Shown: positions 48,889 through 58,324, counted from the first letter of the stretch. The stretch: DNA of 64,000 nt from Actinomycetes bacterium (GCA_022601275.1 JAHZIT010000093.1:43400-107399), one strand, 5' to 3'. Notes: generated by a model from the letters alone, not told the origin. A program made the numbers and translations.

Positions 48889-48928
48889 TTACCCATCGGT
48901 AATGTAGCCGATGTTACCCGTCGGTAAC
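48889..48928. promoter_or_regulatory. Tandem palindromes TTACC-N4-GGTAA before the Fe-S oxidoreductase
   Basis: TTACCCATCGGTAA (48889-48902) and GTTACCCGTCGGTAAC (48913-48928) are two copies of one palindrome, 25 bp centre to centre. The second ends 14 bases before the start codon. Strong candidate double operator for a TetR-type or similar dimeric regulator, which is not in the window. Confidence 0.8.
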
Positions 48929-48942
48929 CCCACGACCGGAGG

Positions 48943-51861
48943 ATGCGCGTGGACACGCAGATGCTGATAAGGATCATCGTCGGGGCATTGATGATCGCCG
49001 TGGTCGGCGTGTTCGCCGTCAAGCGGGTGATGTGGCTGACAAAGCTGATCCGGTCCGGTCAACCGATGAGTGAGTCGAACAACCGCAAAGACCACATGAA
49101 AACGCGGATCACCACGCAAGTCGAAGAGGTGTTCGGACAGACCCGAATGCTGCGCTGGTCGATCCCAGGTATCGCGCATTTCTTCACCATGTGGGGATTT
49201 TTTGTCCTGGCCACGGTATACCTCGAGGCTTTCGGCCTGCTCGTCGTCCGTGACTTCCACATTCCGTTCATCGGCAAGTGGGACGCCCTGGGCTTCCTGC
49301 AGGACTTCTTCGCCGTCGCGGTGCTGCTCGGCATCATCACCTTTGCGATCATCCGGTTGCGCACCGAACCTAAACAGCACGGTCGCAACTCCCGCTTCTA
49401 CGGATCACATACCGGCGGCGCCTGGCTGATCCTATTGATGATCTTCAACGTCATCTGGACCTACGCCCTGGTCCGCGGGGCCGCGGTCAACAACGGCACG
49501 TTGCCGTACGGCAACGGCGCATTCTTCTCGCAGCTGATGGGCTCGATCATGGAGCCGCTGGGCCATACCGCCAACGAGTGGATCGAGACGATCGCCCTGC
49601 TCGCGCACATAGCGATCATGCTGGTGTTCCTGCTGATCGTGCTGCACTCCAAGCACCTGCACATCGGCCTGGCACCGCTCAACGTCACGTTCAAGCGGCT
49701 ACCCGACGGCCTGGGCCCGCTGCTGCCGGTGGAGTCCAAAGGCGAGCTTGTGGACTTCGAGGATCCCGCCGAGGACGCTGTGCTGGGCCGAGGCAAGATC
49801 GAGGATTTCACCTGGAAGGGCTACCTGGACTTCACCACGTGCACCGAATGTGGACGCTGCCAATCGCAGTGCCCTGCCTGGAACACCGGAAAGCCGCTGT
49901 CACCCAAGCTCGTGATCATGAACCTTCGCGACCACATGTTCGCCAAGGCTCCCTACTTTCTGGACGGCAAGGAGATGCCCAGCGAGGCCTCGGTGGCCAA
50001 GGAACTCGAGTCGACCGAGGGCGGCTTCATCGAGACCAAACATGACGACGAGCACCATGTGCCGGAGTCGGGCTTCGAGCGTGTTCCCGCCGACTCCCCG
50101 CTTCAGGCGACCCGACCGATGGTCGGCACCCTCGAACAGGGCGGCGTCATCGACCCGGACGTGTTGTGGTCGTGCACCACGTGCGGCGCTTGTGTCGAGC
50201 AGTGCCCGGTGGACATCGAGCACATCGACCACATCGTCGACATGCGCCGTTATCAGGTGATGATGGAGTCGGAGTTCCCCGGCGAACTCGGTGCGCTGTT
50301 CAAGAACATGGAGAACAAGGGCAACCCGTGGGGCCAGAACTCCAAGGACCGCACCAACTGGATCGACGAGGTCGACTTCGACGTGCCGGTCTACGGCAAG
50401 GACGTCGACTCTTTCCAAGGCTTCGAGTACCTGTTCTGGGTGGGTTGCGCCGGTGCGTACGAGGACCGGGCGAAGAAGACCACCAAAGCGGTCGCCGAGC
50501 TGCTGTCCGCGGCCGGCGTGAAGTTCCTGGTGCTGGGCGAGGGCGAGACGTGCAATGGTGACTCGGCCCGTCGGTCCGGCAACGAGTTCCTGTTCCAGCA
50601 ACTCGCCGCACAGAACGTCGAGACGCTCAAAGAGCTGTTCGACGGGGTCGATCAGGTGGACCGAAAGGTCGTCGTCACCTGCCCGCACTGCTTCAACACC
50701 CTCGGCCGCGAATACCCGCAGCTCGGCGGCGACTACACCGTGCTGCATCACACCCAGTTGCTGAATCGACTGATCCGTGACAAGAAGTTGGTTCGGGTCG
50801 AGCCCGTCGGCTCCAGCGGCCCGGGCGAAGCAGACATCACTTATCACGACCCCTGCTACCTGGGCCGGCACAACAAGGTCTACGACGCCCCCCGCGAGTT
50901 GATCGGAGCTTCCGGCGCGAAGCTGACCGAGATGCCCCGGCACGCCGACCGCGGCCTGTGCTGCGGTGCGGGCGGTGCGCGGATGTGGATGGAAGAGAAC
51001 ATCGGCAAGCGGGTCAACAACGAACGCGTCGAAGAGGCCCTCGACACGGGCGCCTCCAAGATCGCCACCGGGTGCCCGTTCTGTCGAGTGATGATCACCG
51101 ACGGTGTCGATGACGTCGCCACGGCCAGAGACGTGGAAAAAGCCGAGGTTCTCGACGTGGCCCAGCTGCTGCTGGGTTCGCTGGACAGGAGCACCTTTAC
51201 GTTGCCCGAAAAGGGCGCCGCCGCAAAGGAAGCCGAGAAGCGCCGGCCCCGTGTCGCAGCTGATCAAGCACCCCCAGCCGAAGACGTGGCAGCCGAAGAC
51301 GTGGCAGCCGCACCCGCGGAAGCGGCAAAGTCCGGGGCCGCAGCGCCATCCGAATCCAAGCCCGTCACCGGCCTGGGTATCGCCGGTGGCGCCAAACGGC
51401 CCGGTGCGAAAAAGGCAGCTCCCGCGGCAAGCGATGCACCTGCCGCCCCGGCGTCCGCAACCGCCCCGAAAACCGCCCCCGCAGCTCCGGTCAAGGGGTT
51501 GGGCATCGCCGGTGGAGCCAAGCGCCCGGGCGCCAAGAAGTCCGCTCCTTCTCCCCAGGCGTCAGCCCCGGCGTCTGCTCCGGCAGAGCAGCCGGAGGCA
51601 AAGCCGGCCGAGTCTGCGCCGGAGCCGCCGGTCAAGGGCCTTGGCATCGCCGCGGGCGCGCGTCGCCCAGGTGCCAAAAAGGCACCGGCTGCGGCGGCCC
51701 CTGCCGAACCCGCCGCAGCCCAGCCGAAGCCGCCCGCCGAGCCAGGCAGCGACGGCGAAGCGGCCGCTGCTTCGGCCACGGAGGCCAAGAAGGTCGAAGA
51801 AGAGCCGCCAGTCAAGGGCCTCGGTATTGCCAAGGGCGCACGCCCGCCAGGCAAGCGTTAG
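48943..51861 (+). CDS. Membrane heterodisulfide-reductase-like Fe-S oxidoreductase
   Basis: A 972-residue protein. Residues 1-240 contain about six helices of a NarI/HdrE-like quinone- or heme-interacting unit. Two 4Fe-4S motifs follow, CTECGRCQSQCP (about 304) and CTTCGACVEQCP (about 408), then two CCG domains (CPHCFNTLG and LCCGAGGARMW with GCPFC). The last 220 residues are Ala/Pro-rich with four repeats of KGLGIAGGAKRPGAKK. It matches Rv0338c, an essential electron-transfer protein of unknown partner. ATG 48943 or GTG 48949 may start it. The aminotransferase follows as in M. tuberculosis. Confidence 0.92.
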   Translation: MRVDTQMLIRIIVGALMIAVVGVFAVKRVMWLTKLIRSGQPMSESNNRKDHMKTRITTQVEEVFGQTRMLRWSIPGIAHFFTMWGFFVLATVYLEAFGLLVVRDFHIPFIGKWDALGFLQDFFAVAVLLGIITFAIIRLRTEPKQHGRNSRFYGSHTGGAWLILLMIFNVIWTYALVRGAAVNNGTLPYGNGAFFSQLMGSIMEPLGHTANEWIETIALLAHIAIMLVFLLIVLHSKHLHIGLAPLNVTFKRLPDGLGPLLPVESKGELVDFEDPAEDAVLGRGKIEDFTWKGYLDFTTCTECGRCQSQCPAWNTGKPLSPKLVIMNLRDHMFAKAPYFLDGKEMPSEASVAKELESTEGGFIETKHDDEHHVPESGFERVPADSPLQATRPMVGTLEQGGVIDPDVLWSCTTCGACVEQCPVDIEHIDHIVDMRRYQVMMESEFPGELGALFKNMENKGNPWGQNSKDRTNWIDEVDFDVPVYGKDVDSFQGFEYLFWVGCAGAYEDRAKKTTKAVAELLSAAGVKFLVLGEGETCNGDSARRSGNEFLFQQLAAQNVETLKELFDGVDQVDRKVVVTCPHCFNTLGREYPQLGGDYTVLHHTQLLNRLIRDKKLVRVEPVGSSGPGEADITYHDPCYLGRHNKVYDAPRELIGASGAKLTEMPRHADRGLCCGAGGARMWMEENIGKRVNNERVEEALDTGASKIATGCPFCRVMITDGVDDVATARDVEKAEVLDVAQLLLGSLDRSTFTLPEKGAAAKEAEKRRPRVAADQAPPAEDVAAEDVAAAPAEAAKSGAAAPSESKPVTGLGIAGGAKRPGAKKAAPAASDAPAAPASATAPKTAPAAPVKGLGIAGGAKRPGAKKSAPSPQASAPASAPAEQPEAKPAESAPEPPVKGLGIAAGARRPGAKKAPAAAAPAEPAAAQPKPPAEPGSDGEAAAASATEAKKVEEEPPVKGLGIAKGARPPGKR

Positions 51862-51918
51862 GTCACCGTCGCGCCTCAGATTCCTATTTCATTCGACAGC
51901 AGTGGGACGATGGTGCCC

Positions 51919-53184
51919 ATGAGCACTTCCCAGTTGCCCTGGCACTCGACCGGCCACCATGACCGGTCGCGGGTTTTCACGCAGTCGAGCAAGCTGCAGG
52001 ACGTTCTCTACGAGATTCGCGGACCTGTGCACGAGCATGCGTCACGCCTGGAGGCCGAAGGGCACCGGATCCTCAAGCTCAACATCGGCAACCCGGCGCC
52101 GTTCGGCTTCGAAGCGCCCGACGTGATCATGCGCGACATGATCGCCGCGCTACCGTACGCGCAGGGCTATTCCGATTCCAAGGGCATCGTCAGCGCACGC
52201 CGTGCCGTCTTCACCCGCTACGAACTCGTCGACGGGTTCCCACGGTTCGACATCGACGATGTCTTTCTGGGCAACGGCTGCTCTGAGCTGATCACCATGA
52301 CCCTGCAGGCGCTGCTGGACAACGGCGACCAGGTGCTCATCCCGGCGCCGGATTACCCGCTGTGGACGGCGTCGACGTCGCTGGCCGGTGGCACCCCCGT
52401 GCACTACCTGTGTGAAGAAACCCAGGGCTGGCAGCCTGACATCGCGGATCTGGAATCCAAGATCACTGACCGCACCAAAGCGATTGTCGTGATCAATCCG
52501 AACAACCCCACCGGCGCGGTTTACTCCCGCGAAGTTCTCACCAAAATCGCCGACCTGGCTCGCAAGCACGAGCTGATGCTGCTGGCCGATGAGATCTACG
52601 ACAAAATCCTCTACGACGATGCAGCGCACATCGCGATGGCGACCGTGGCGCCTGACGTGCTGTGCTTGACCTTCAACGGCCTTTCCAAGGCCTACCGGGT
52701 GGCGGGATACCGGTCCGGCTGGCTGGTCATCACCGGCCCCAAGGAGAACGCGACCAGTTTCATCGAAGGCATCGGCTTGCTGGCCAACATGCGGTTGTGT
52801 CCGAATGTGCCCGCGCAGCATGCGATTCAGGTTGCGCTGGGTGGTCACCAGAGCATCGACGACCTCGTGCTGCCGGGTGGACGGCTGCTGGAGCAGCGCG
52901 ATGTGGCGTGGACGCAGCTGAATGCGATCCCTGGGGTGTCATGCGTGAAGCCCGAAGGTGCGCTGTACGCGTTCCCGCGCCTGGACCCCGAGGTCTACGA
53001 GATCCTCGACGACGAACAACTCGTCCTCGATCTGCTGCTACAGGAAAAGATTCTGGTGACCCAGGGCACCGGCTTCAACTGGCCGACACCGGATCATCTC
53101 CGCATTGTGACGCTGCCGTGGGCGCGTGATCTGGCGAGCGCGATCGAACGGCTGGGCAATTTCCTGGTCAGCTACCGGCAGTGA
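51919..53184 (+). CDS. aspC: Alanine/aspartate-type aminotransferase
   Basis: A 421-residue PLP class I aminotransferase, positional match to Rv0337c (annotated aspC). NIGNPAPFGFEAP at the start, NPNNPTGAVYS, ADEIYDKILYD and the PLP lysine in TFNGLSKAYRVAGYRSGW (K near 250) agree best with the AlaA/AlaT group, so glutamate-pyruvate transamination is the likely reaction. Start ATG 51919 rather than 51910. 57 bases after the Fe-S oxidoreductase; same strand, likely the same transcript. Confidence 0.92.
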   Translation: MSTSQLPWHSTGHHDRSRVFTQSSKLQDVLYEIRGPVHEHASRLEAEGHRILKLNIGNPAPFGFEAPDVIMRDMIAALPYAQGYSDSKGIVSARRAVFTRYELVDGFPRFDIDDVFLGNGCSELITMTLQALLDNGDQVLIPAPDYPLWTASTSLAGGTPVHYLCEETQGWQPDIADLESKITDRTKAIVVINPNNPTGAVYSREVLTKIADLARKHELMLLADEIYDKILYDDAAHIAMATVAPDVLCLTFNGLSKAYRVAGYRSGWLVITGPKENATSFIEGIGLLANMRLCPNVPAQHAIQVALGGHQSIDDLVLPGGRLLEQRDVAWTQLNAIPGVSCVKPEGALYAFPRLDPEVYEILDDEQLVLDLLLQEKILVTQGTGFNWPTPDHLRIVTLPWARDLASAIERLGNFLVSYRQ

Positions 53185-53214
53185 GCTGACGCCCGAGCAC
53201 GCTCCGTCCGCTGC

Positions 53215-53294
53215 CCCAGCCGACCGTGAAGTTGCCTTCACTCTCGGGCGCTCGCCCAGCCGAACGTGAAGCTACCCGCACTCTCGGGCGCGAG
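53215..53294. repeat. 40-bp imperfect tandem repeat after aspC
   Basis: Two 40-bp units beginning CCCAGCCGAMCGTGAAG and sharing CACTCTCGGGCGC, with a partial third copy running into the hairpin. They fill the aspC-YibE/F spacer. Confidence 0.72.
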
Positions 53295-53317
53295 CGTGAA
53301 GCCACCGGCACGCTCGC
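53290..53317. terminator. Candidate hairpin terminator downstream of aspC
   Basis: GCGAGCGTG-N10-CACGCTCGC forms a perfect 9-bp stem without a T-run, as is common for mycobacterial terminators. It lies 106 bases after the aspC stop. Confidence 0.45.
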
Positions 53318-53359
53318 CACTGCCCCAGCGCTGACGGTCCGTGCCCATACGCTGTCGGG

Positions 53360-54604
53360 GTGACGCACTCACATTCACACTCGCTGAGCGGCCCTTCGCC
53401 GATGGGGCCGCTAGCCGCAAAGATCGTGGCCGGATTGTTGGTCGCCTGCGGTGTCGCGGTACTGATCGGCGCGGCACTACTGTGGCCCAGCGGGCAGAAG
53501 ACCGAGGTTCCACTGCCGTTTCAGAATGCCGCCGGCGGCGCGGTGACCACCGAGGCCGGACATGTGGTGTCCACCAGGGCCGCCGCCTGCGGCAATCCTT
53601 CGGCCGGCGCGGTGCTCACCGCCGATCCCCCGCCGACGCAGAGCAAGGGCGAGATCGCGCAGTGCGTCCAGACGCTGGTAGCGATCGACTCCGGACCCAA
53701 TCGGGGCGCAAACACGCTGCTGGAGCTGGGCATCGGGCCCGGCCAGCCCAATCTCACCGTCGGCGAAGACATCCGCATCAGCCGGCAGGTGGACGAGGCC
53801 GGCACCACCACCTACGCGTTCTACGACTACGAACGGACTTGGCCGCTGGCCATACTGGCCGCAGTATTCGCGGTGGTCATCGTCGCGGTCGCCCGCTGGC
53901 GCGGCCTGCGCGCCCTGATCGGCATCGTGGTGGCGTTCGGGGTACTCGTCGTATTCCTGCTTCCAGCGCTACTTGACGGAGCGCCCGCCGTTCCAGTCGC
54001 GATAGTGGCGTCGGCTGCCATCCTGTTTGCGGTGTTATACCTGGCTCACGGCGTGAGCCTGCGCACCAGCGCGGCTCTACTGGGAACGTTGGTATCGCTG
54101 TTATTCGCCGCTGCGTTGTCCTGGGGCGCAATCGGATTCACCCATCTCACCGGCCTGTCGGAAGACAAGAACAATGAGGTGGCCGCCTACCTGGGCAATG
54201 TGTCGATCACCGGTCTGCTGCTCGCAGGTTTCATCATCGGCTCGCTCGGTGTACTCAACGATGTCACGGTCACACAGGCATCGGCCACGTTCGAGCTGGC
54301 CGCACTCGGTGACGGCGCCTCACGCCGCGAGGTGTTCGTCGGAGCAATGCGGGTAGGTCGCGACCACATCGCCAGCACCGTCTACACACTCGTGCTGGCC
54401 TACGCAGGTAGCGCGTTGCCGCTTCTATTGCTGTTCAGTGTCGCGAACCGCTCCCTTGTTGACGTGCTGACCAGCGAGAGCGTAGCCATCGAGATCGCGC
54501 GCTCCGCGGTCGGCGGGATCGCGCTGGCGCTGTCGGTGCCGCTGACCACGGGCATCGCGGCACTGCTAGCGACCCCCGGGGCGAGCGAAGCGACGGGAAA
54601 ATAA
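53360..54604 (+). CDS. YibE/F family membrane protein
   Basis: A 414-residue protein with a His-rich start (THSHSHS), one helix, an outside domain (about 45-155) and seven or so helices. GVLNDVTVTQASATFELA and GRDHIASTVYTLVLAYAGSALPLLLL are YibE/F family blocks. Function unknown; transport has been guessed. The last residues (GASEATGK) come from the dispersed 20-mer, and the stop codon lies in the first unit of a 29-bp duplication. Confidence 0.88.
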   Translation: MTHSHSHSLSGPSPMGPLAAKIVAGLLVACGVAVLIGAALLWPSGQKTEVPLPFQNAAGGAVTTEAGHVVSTRAAACGNPSAGAVLTADPPPTQSKGEIAQCVQTLVAIDSGPNRGANTLLELGIGPGQPNLTVGEDIRISRQVDEAGTTTYAFYDYERTWPLAILAAVFAVVIVAVARWRGLRALIGIVVAFGVLVVFLLPALLDGAPAVPVAIVASAAILFAVLYLAHGVSLRTSAALLGTLVSLLFAAALSWGAIGFTHLTGLSEDKNNEVAAYLGNVSITGLLLAGFIIGSLGVLNDVTVTQASATFELAALGDGASRREVFVGAMRVGRDHIASTVYTLVLAYAGSALPLLLLFSVANRSLVDVLTSESVAIEIARSAVGGIALALSVPLTTGIAALLATPGASEATGK

Positions 54605-54633
54605 CCGGGGCGAGCGAAGCGACGGGAAAATAA
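54576..54633. repeat. 29-bp perfect tandem duplication including a stop codon
   Basis: Units 54576-54604 and 54605-54633 are identical; each contains the 20-mer GGGGCGAGCGAAGCGACGGG and ends with TAA. The first TAA is the stop of the YibE/F gene. Confidence 0.93.
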
Positions 54634-54638
54634 CCCGG

Positions 54639-55502
54639 CTACCGCTCCAACAGCTCCAACAGATACGCCCCATAACCGGACTTGAGCAGCGTCCGTGCCC
54701 GGGCGGCAAGCGCGTCGTCGTCGATGAAGCCGACCCGCCAGGCGACCTCCTCGGGCACGCTGATCTTGAGCCCCTGCCTGCGTTCGATGGTCCGCACGTA
54801 GTCGCTGGCGTCCAGCAGCGAGTCGAAAGTTCCGGTGTCCAGCCAGGCAGTACCACGCGCCAGCACCTCGACGGACAACCCACCCCGATTGAGGTAGCTC
54901 TGATTGATCTCGGTGATCTCGTACTCGCCGCGCGCCGATTTCCTTAGCGACCGGGCGATCTCGACGACGTCGTTGTCGTAGAAATACAGACCAGGCACTG
55001 CATAATTCGATTTCGGCTTGGCCGGCTTCTCCTCCAGCGACAAAGCTAGGCCGTCGGACGCGAACTCGACGACACCGTAGGCCGAGGGATTGGCCACCCA
55101 GTACGCGAAGATCGCTCCGCCGCTGACATTCCGGAACCGGCGCAGGCTCGTTCCCAAACCGGGTCCATAGAAGATGTTGTCGCCCAAAACCAATGCGACG
55201 GAGTCATTACCGATATGGTCGGCCCCGATCATGAACGCCTGCGCGAGGCCCTCCGGTTGGCGCTGCACCGCGTAGGTCAGGTTGATGCCGAAGTCCGATC
55301 CGTCGCCGAGTAATCGATGAAAACCCGGAGCATCCTGCTGCGTCGTGATGATCAGGATGTCGCGGATGCCGGCCATCATCAGCGTGGACAGCGGATAGTA
55401 GATCAGAGGCTTGTCGTAAACCGGCACCAACTGCTTGCTGACACCCATCGTTATCGGGTACAGCCGGGTGCCTGATCCGCCGGCCAGAATGATCCCCCGC
55501 AT
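54639..55502 (-). CDS. rmlA: Glucose-1-phosphate thymidylyltransferase
   Basis: Makes dTDP-glucose, first step to dTDP-rhamnose of the arabinogalactan linker. The 287 residues show [27 protein letters not shown] at the N-terminus (nucleotide loop and catalytic Lys), [11 protein letters not shown] and [11 protein letters not shown]. Last gene of the minus-strand udgA-rmlA unit; its ATG overlaps the NTF2-like stop by one base. Positional match to Rv0334. Confidence 0.97.
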   Translation of the reverse strand: MRGIILAGGSGTRLYPITMGVSKQLVPVYDKPLIYYPLSTLMMAGIRDILIITTQQDAPGFHRLLGDGSDFGINLTYAVQRQPEGLAQAFMIGADHIGNDSVALVLGDNIFYGPGLGTSLRRFRNVSGGAIFAYWVANPSAYGVVEFASDGLALSLEEKPAKPKSNYAVPGLYFYDNDVVEIARSLRKSARGEYEITEINQSYLNRGGLSVEVLARGTAWLDTGTFDSLLDASDYVRTIERRQGLKISVPEEVAWRVGFIDDDALAARARTLLKSGYGAYLLELLER

Positions 55503-55870
55503 CAGCCGGTTAGATCCGCTTCGGTCAGCTCGGTAGCGGCCAGCGCGGCGGCGAGGTCGTCGTGTCGGAAGACCGAGGTAACTCGATCGTGGACCACTCG
55601 AAACGCTGACGCCGCCATTCCGTATTCCCCAGTCACCGTGATGATCCGCTGTTCGACGACGACGACCCCGTCGTGAACGAAGATCCGACCCGGCTCAGCC
55701 TTGGCGTCGAGTGCCTGCGCCCATTCGCGCAGGGCGGCATGCCCCTGGGCGGCTCCGTGGGCGTCACCGATCTCGATGTCGTCGCTGGACAAGGACAGCA
55801 GGGTGCCTAGGTTGCCGGCGTTGAGCGCGTCGTGCCAGGCAAGGACGGTGGCCATCTCTGATGTGGTCAT
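55502..55870 (-). CDS. NTF2-like (SnoaL) fold protein
   Basis: A 122-residue protein with the cone-like NTF2 pattern: helix [30 protein letters not shown], then [12 protein letters not shown] and strands ending [17 protein letters not shown]. Such proteins are isomerases, hydrolases or simple binders. ATG 55870 fits better than the longer track start. Positional match to Rv0333. Confidence 0.83.
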   Translation of the reverse strand: MTTSEMATVLAWHDALNAGNLGTLLSLSSDDIEIGDAHGAAQGHAALREWAQALDAKAEPGRIFVHDGVVVVEQRIITVTGEYGMAASAFRVVHDRVTSVFRHDDLAAALAATELTEADLTG

Positions 55871-55918
55871 GCTCGCGAAGCATAGGCCGTTTGACCTTCT
55901 CCGAGAAGAAGCCCCCAC

Positions 55919-56665
55919 TCAGAACGGAGTGCGATCCAACCAAGCGTTCCAGACGGCGGCGTCGCCGAAAACCTCCAGGCCCGCCTCCGCCGCAGTCCTG
56001 CGACGCACCGCCGCCAGCAGCAACTCCTTGGCGGGGCCGCGCAGTGCGACGCTGCCTTTCTCGTGGCTGTGCGACCACGAAACACCCTCCTCGTCATGGA
56101 CGATGCTCCACTCCCCGGTGGGACCCAGCCGGCTATCGGTGGCGTGCAGATGGATGGACTGACCACGGTCCAGCGCCGCTGGCTGCCGGGAGTCCACACA
56201 AGTTCGATCGATCCACTCGCTGAGTGCATCGGCGGCCAGTTCCGAGGACAAGTCGAACTCGATACCGAGCGCCAGAGCGGCATCCGCACGGTGGACTGTC
56301 GCCTCATGCAGCCGTCGGCGGATCCACCACCCTGCCGGGCGGGCGCCCAGAAACGTCCATACCCGGGCGTCGGAGCCAACCTGGTCGACCGCATCGATGA
56401 CCGCCTGCGCGCCTTCGACGAGCCAGTCGATCGCCGAGTCAGGGTCCGACGGCGGCCTGCCGCCACGCACGTCGCGCGGGTCCAGGGGCTGGCTGCGACG
56501 TTCGCTGATGATCTGTGCCGCCCAAAGGTTTCCGCGCCCCACGTGGCGGAACAACTGCCGGAAAGTCCAGTCCCCACATGTCGGCACCGGCGTCGCCGGG
56601 TCTGCCGATCTGATCAAGTCGCCGAAGGCTCGAGTTTGGTCGAGCAGCGCTGCTCGGAAGTCCAC
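55919..56665 (-). CDS. Maleylpyruvate-isomerase-like mycothiol-dependent protein (DinB fold)
   Basis: A 248-residue actinobacterial protein. The four-helix DinB/MDMPI core occupies residues 1-150, with metal-binding His in FRHVGRGN and the HExxxHxxD set in RRRLHEATVHRADA; the C-terminal 90 residues are the MDMPI-C alpha/beta domain. It probably uses mycothiol and zinc; the substrate is unknown. It starts 1 base after the CYP140-like gene ends. Positional match to Rv0332. Confidence 0.85.
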   Translation of the reverse strand: MDFRAALLDQTRAFGDLIRSADPATPVPTCGDWTFRQLFRHVGRGNLWAAQIISERRSQPLDPRDVRGGRPPSDPDSAIDWLVEGAQAVIDAVDQVGSDARVWTFLGARPAGWWIRRRLHEATVHRADAALALGIEFDLSSELAADALSEWIDRTCVDSRQPAALDRGQSIHLHATDSRLGPTGEWSIVHDEEGVSWSHSHEKGSVALRGPAKELLLAAVRRRTAAEAGLEVFGDAAVWNAWLDRTPF

Positions 56666-56666
56666 G

Positions 56667-58001
56667 TTACGAACCTAGCGCGGCAGGCGCCTTACCGAGC
56701 GTGATCGGCAAGGTCGACCAGCCGCGTAGCACCCGGGTGTCGCGCCGGCTGCCTTCTCCGGCCAGACGGGCGGCCGGGTAGCGCTCAAAGAACGTGCGCA
56801 GACCCACCTCGCCTTCGGTGCGGGCCAGAGCCGCACCCAGACAGAAGTGCCGACCCCCGGAGAACGACAGATGCTTGCCCGCATTCGCCCGCTCGATGTC
56901 GAAGCGGTGGGGATCGTCGAATACCTTGGGGTCCCGGTTGGCGCCGGCCAGATAGATGACGACGAGTTCCCCCCGCTGAATCTTGGTGCCGGCAACCTCG
57001 ATGTCGGTGGCGGCGAAGCGCGCGCTCATCTGCACCGGCGAGTCCAGCCTCAAAATCTCCTCCACGGCGTTCGGCCACAGCTCCGGGCGCGCTGCCAAGG
57101 TCTCCAGATGCTCGGGGTGGTCCAGCAGCATCCGGATACCGTTGCCGAGCAGGTTCACCGTGGTCTCAAAGCCGGCAGCCAGCACCAGTCCCGCGGTCGC
57201 CTGCAGTTCACGATCCGAGAGCCGGGCACCTTCAGCTGCGGCCTGGCTGGCCTGGATCAACTGGCTCATGAAATCGTCGCCGGGGTTTCGGCGCAGCTGG
57301 TCAAGGTGGTCACCGAGCCAGTTGTTGAAACCGACGATGCCACGGTGTACCTGCATGTATTGCGGCCAGGACAGCCCGATGTCGAGGCTGGGCGCACCGA
57401 GCTCACCGAAGTGCAGGATCTGTTGGCGGTCGCGTTCGGGCACGCCCAGGATGTCGCTGATCACCGCCACTGGCAACTGGGAGCAGTACCGGGCGACAAC
57501 GTCCACCTCGCCGGATTCCCCGTCTAGGTCGTCGAGCAATTGGTCTGCGGTCTGCTGAACGCTTTCGCGCAGCGCTGCGACGGCCCTGGGAGTGAATACC
57601 GAGGACACCAGCTTGCGGCACCGCGTGTGGTCGGGCGGCTCGATCGACAGCAGTGACGGCGGCTCGATGGGGTGCAACAATCCGGGGTGAGTCTTGCGGT
57701 TGATCCAGCGCAACGGTGCCGGCAGGCCGGCGCCGAGCGACGAGACGCGGAAGTCCTCGGAGCGCAGCATCTCGTTGGCCACCTGGTGGTCCACGGTCAT
57801 CAGGACCGCGCGGCACCGGATCACCGGGCCACGGTCCCGTAGTTCGTCGGCGAACGCTGCGGGATCGGCGCGCACTTCGGGGTCGGCGATAAGCCGGGCC
57901 TGCGGATCGCCATCCCTGCGTGCGCCTATTTTCGACAGTGCGCGGATCACGCCGTGCAAAGCCAACCAACGGATTCGGTGACGCAGATATTCGGCTGCCA
58001 T
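56667..58001 (-). CDS. Cytochrome P450, CYP140-like
   Basis: A 444-residue soluble P450. The I-helix reads LAAGFETTVNLLGNGIRMLLD with the normal acid-alcohol pair, ExxR is in EEILRLDSP, and the heme loop is FSGGRHFCLGAALAR with Cys near 385. N-terminal LALHGVIRALSKIGARR and C-terminal RRDTRVLRGWSTLPITLG agree closely with what I recall of CYP140A1 (Rv1880c), which in M. tuberculosis lies elsewhere. The start is the ATG at 58001, overlapping the DUF1330 stop; a GTG one codon earlier is possible. Electrons must come from a separate ferredoxin. Confidence 0.92.
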   Translation of the reverse strand: MAAEYLRHRIRWLALHGVIRALSKIGARRDGDPQARLIADPEVRADPAAFADELRDRGPVIRCRAVLMTVDHQVANEMLRSEDFRVSSLGAGLPAPLRWINRKTHPGLLHPIEPPSLLSIEPPDHTRCRKLVSSVFTPRAVAALRESVQQTADQLLDDLDGESGEVDVVARYCSQLPVAVISDILGVPERDRQQILHFGELGAPSLDIGLSWPQYMQVHRGIVGFNNWLGDHLDQLRRNPGDDFMSQLIQASQAAAEGARLSDRELQATAGLVLAAGFETTVNLLGNGIRMLLDHPEHLETLAARPELWPNAVEEILRLDSPVQMSARFAATDIEVAGTKIQRGELVVIYLAGANRDPKVFDDPHRFDIERANAGKHLSFSGGRHFCLGAALARTEGEVGLRTFFERYPAARLAGEGSRRDTRVLRGWSTLPITLGKAPAALGS

Positions 58002-58324
58002 CACGCCAGCTTAAGCAGCGGTCGCAGGTCGTCCAAGCGGTCGAAGAGGTGCCAGATGTAGGACGACGAACCGTCCTCCCGGTGGGCGTGCAGGTCTGCG
58101 AGTCCGGGGTCGTTGCGATAGCTGTCGAATGCCTCTTTGGAATCCCACTCGACGAGGATCAGCACCTTGCGGGGCTCGATGTCACCGGTGATCGATTCGC
58201 GGAATTCCCCCAGGGCGACGACTCGGCCGCCGTGACCGGCGACTTCCTTCGGCGAGCGCTTGGAGTAGGCCAGGTATTCGTCGCGGTCTGAGACATCGAA
58301 CAAGTTCAGCGCGTATACGGTCAT
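58001..58324 (-). CDS. DUF1330 family protein
   Basis: A 107-residue ferredoxin-like-fold (dimeric alpha/beta barrel) protein: YALNLFDVSDRDEYLAYSKRSP, VVALGEFRESI and VLILVEWDSKEAFDSYRNDP. Function unknown. Located between udgA (10-base gap) and the P450 (1-base overlap), hence co-expressed with both. Confidence 0.83.
   Translation of the reverse strand: MTVYALNLFDVSDRDEYLAYSKRSPKEVAGHGGRVVALGEFRESITGDIEPRKVLILVEWDSKEAFDSYRNDPGLADLHAHREDGSSSYIWHLFDRLDDLRPLLKLA

Noticed and set aside
49900-51267. 455-residue minus-strand ORF
   Set aside because: Antisense to the Fe-S oxidoreductase whose cysteine motifs prove the plus frame.
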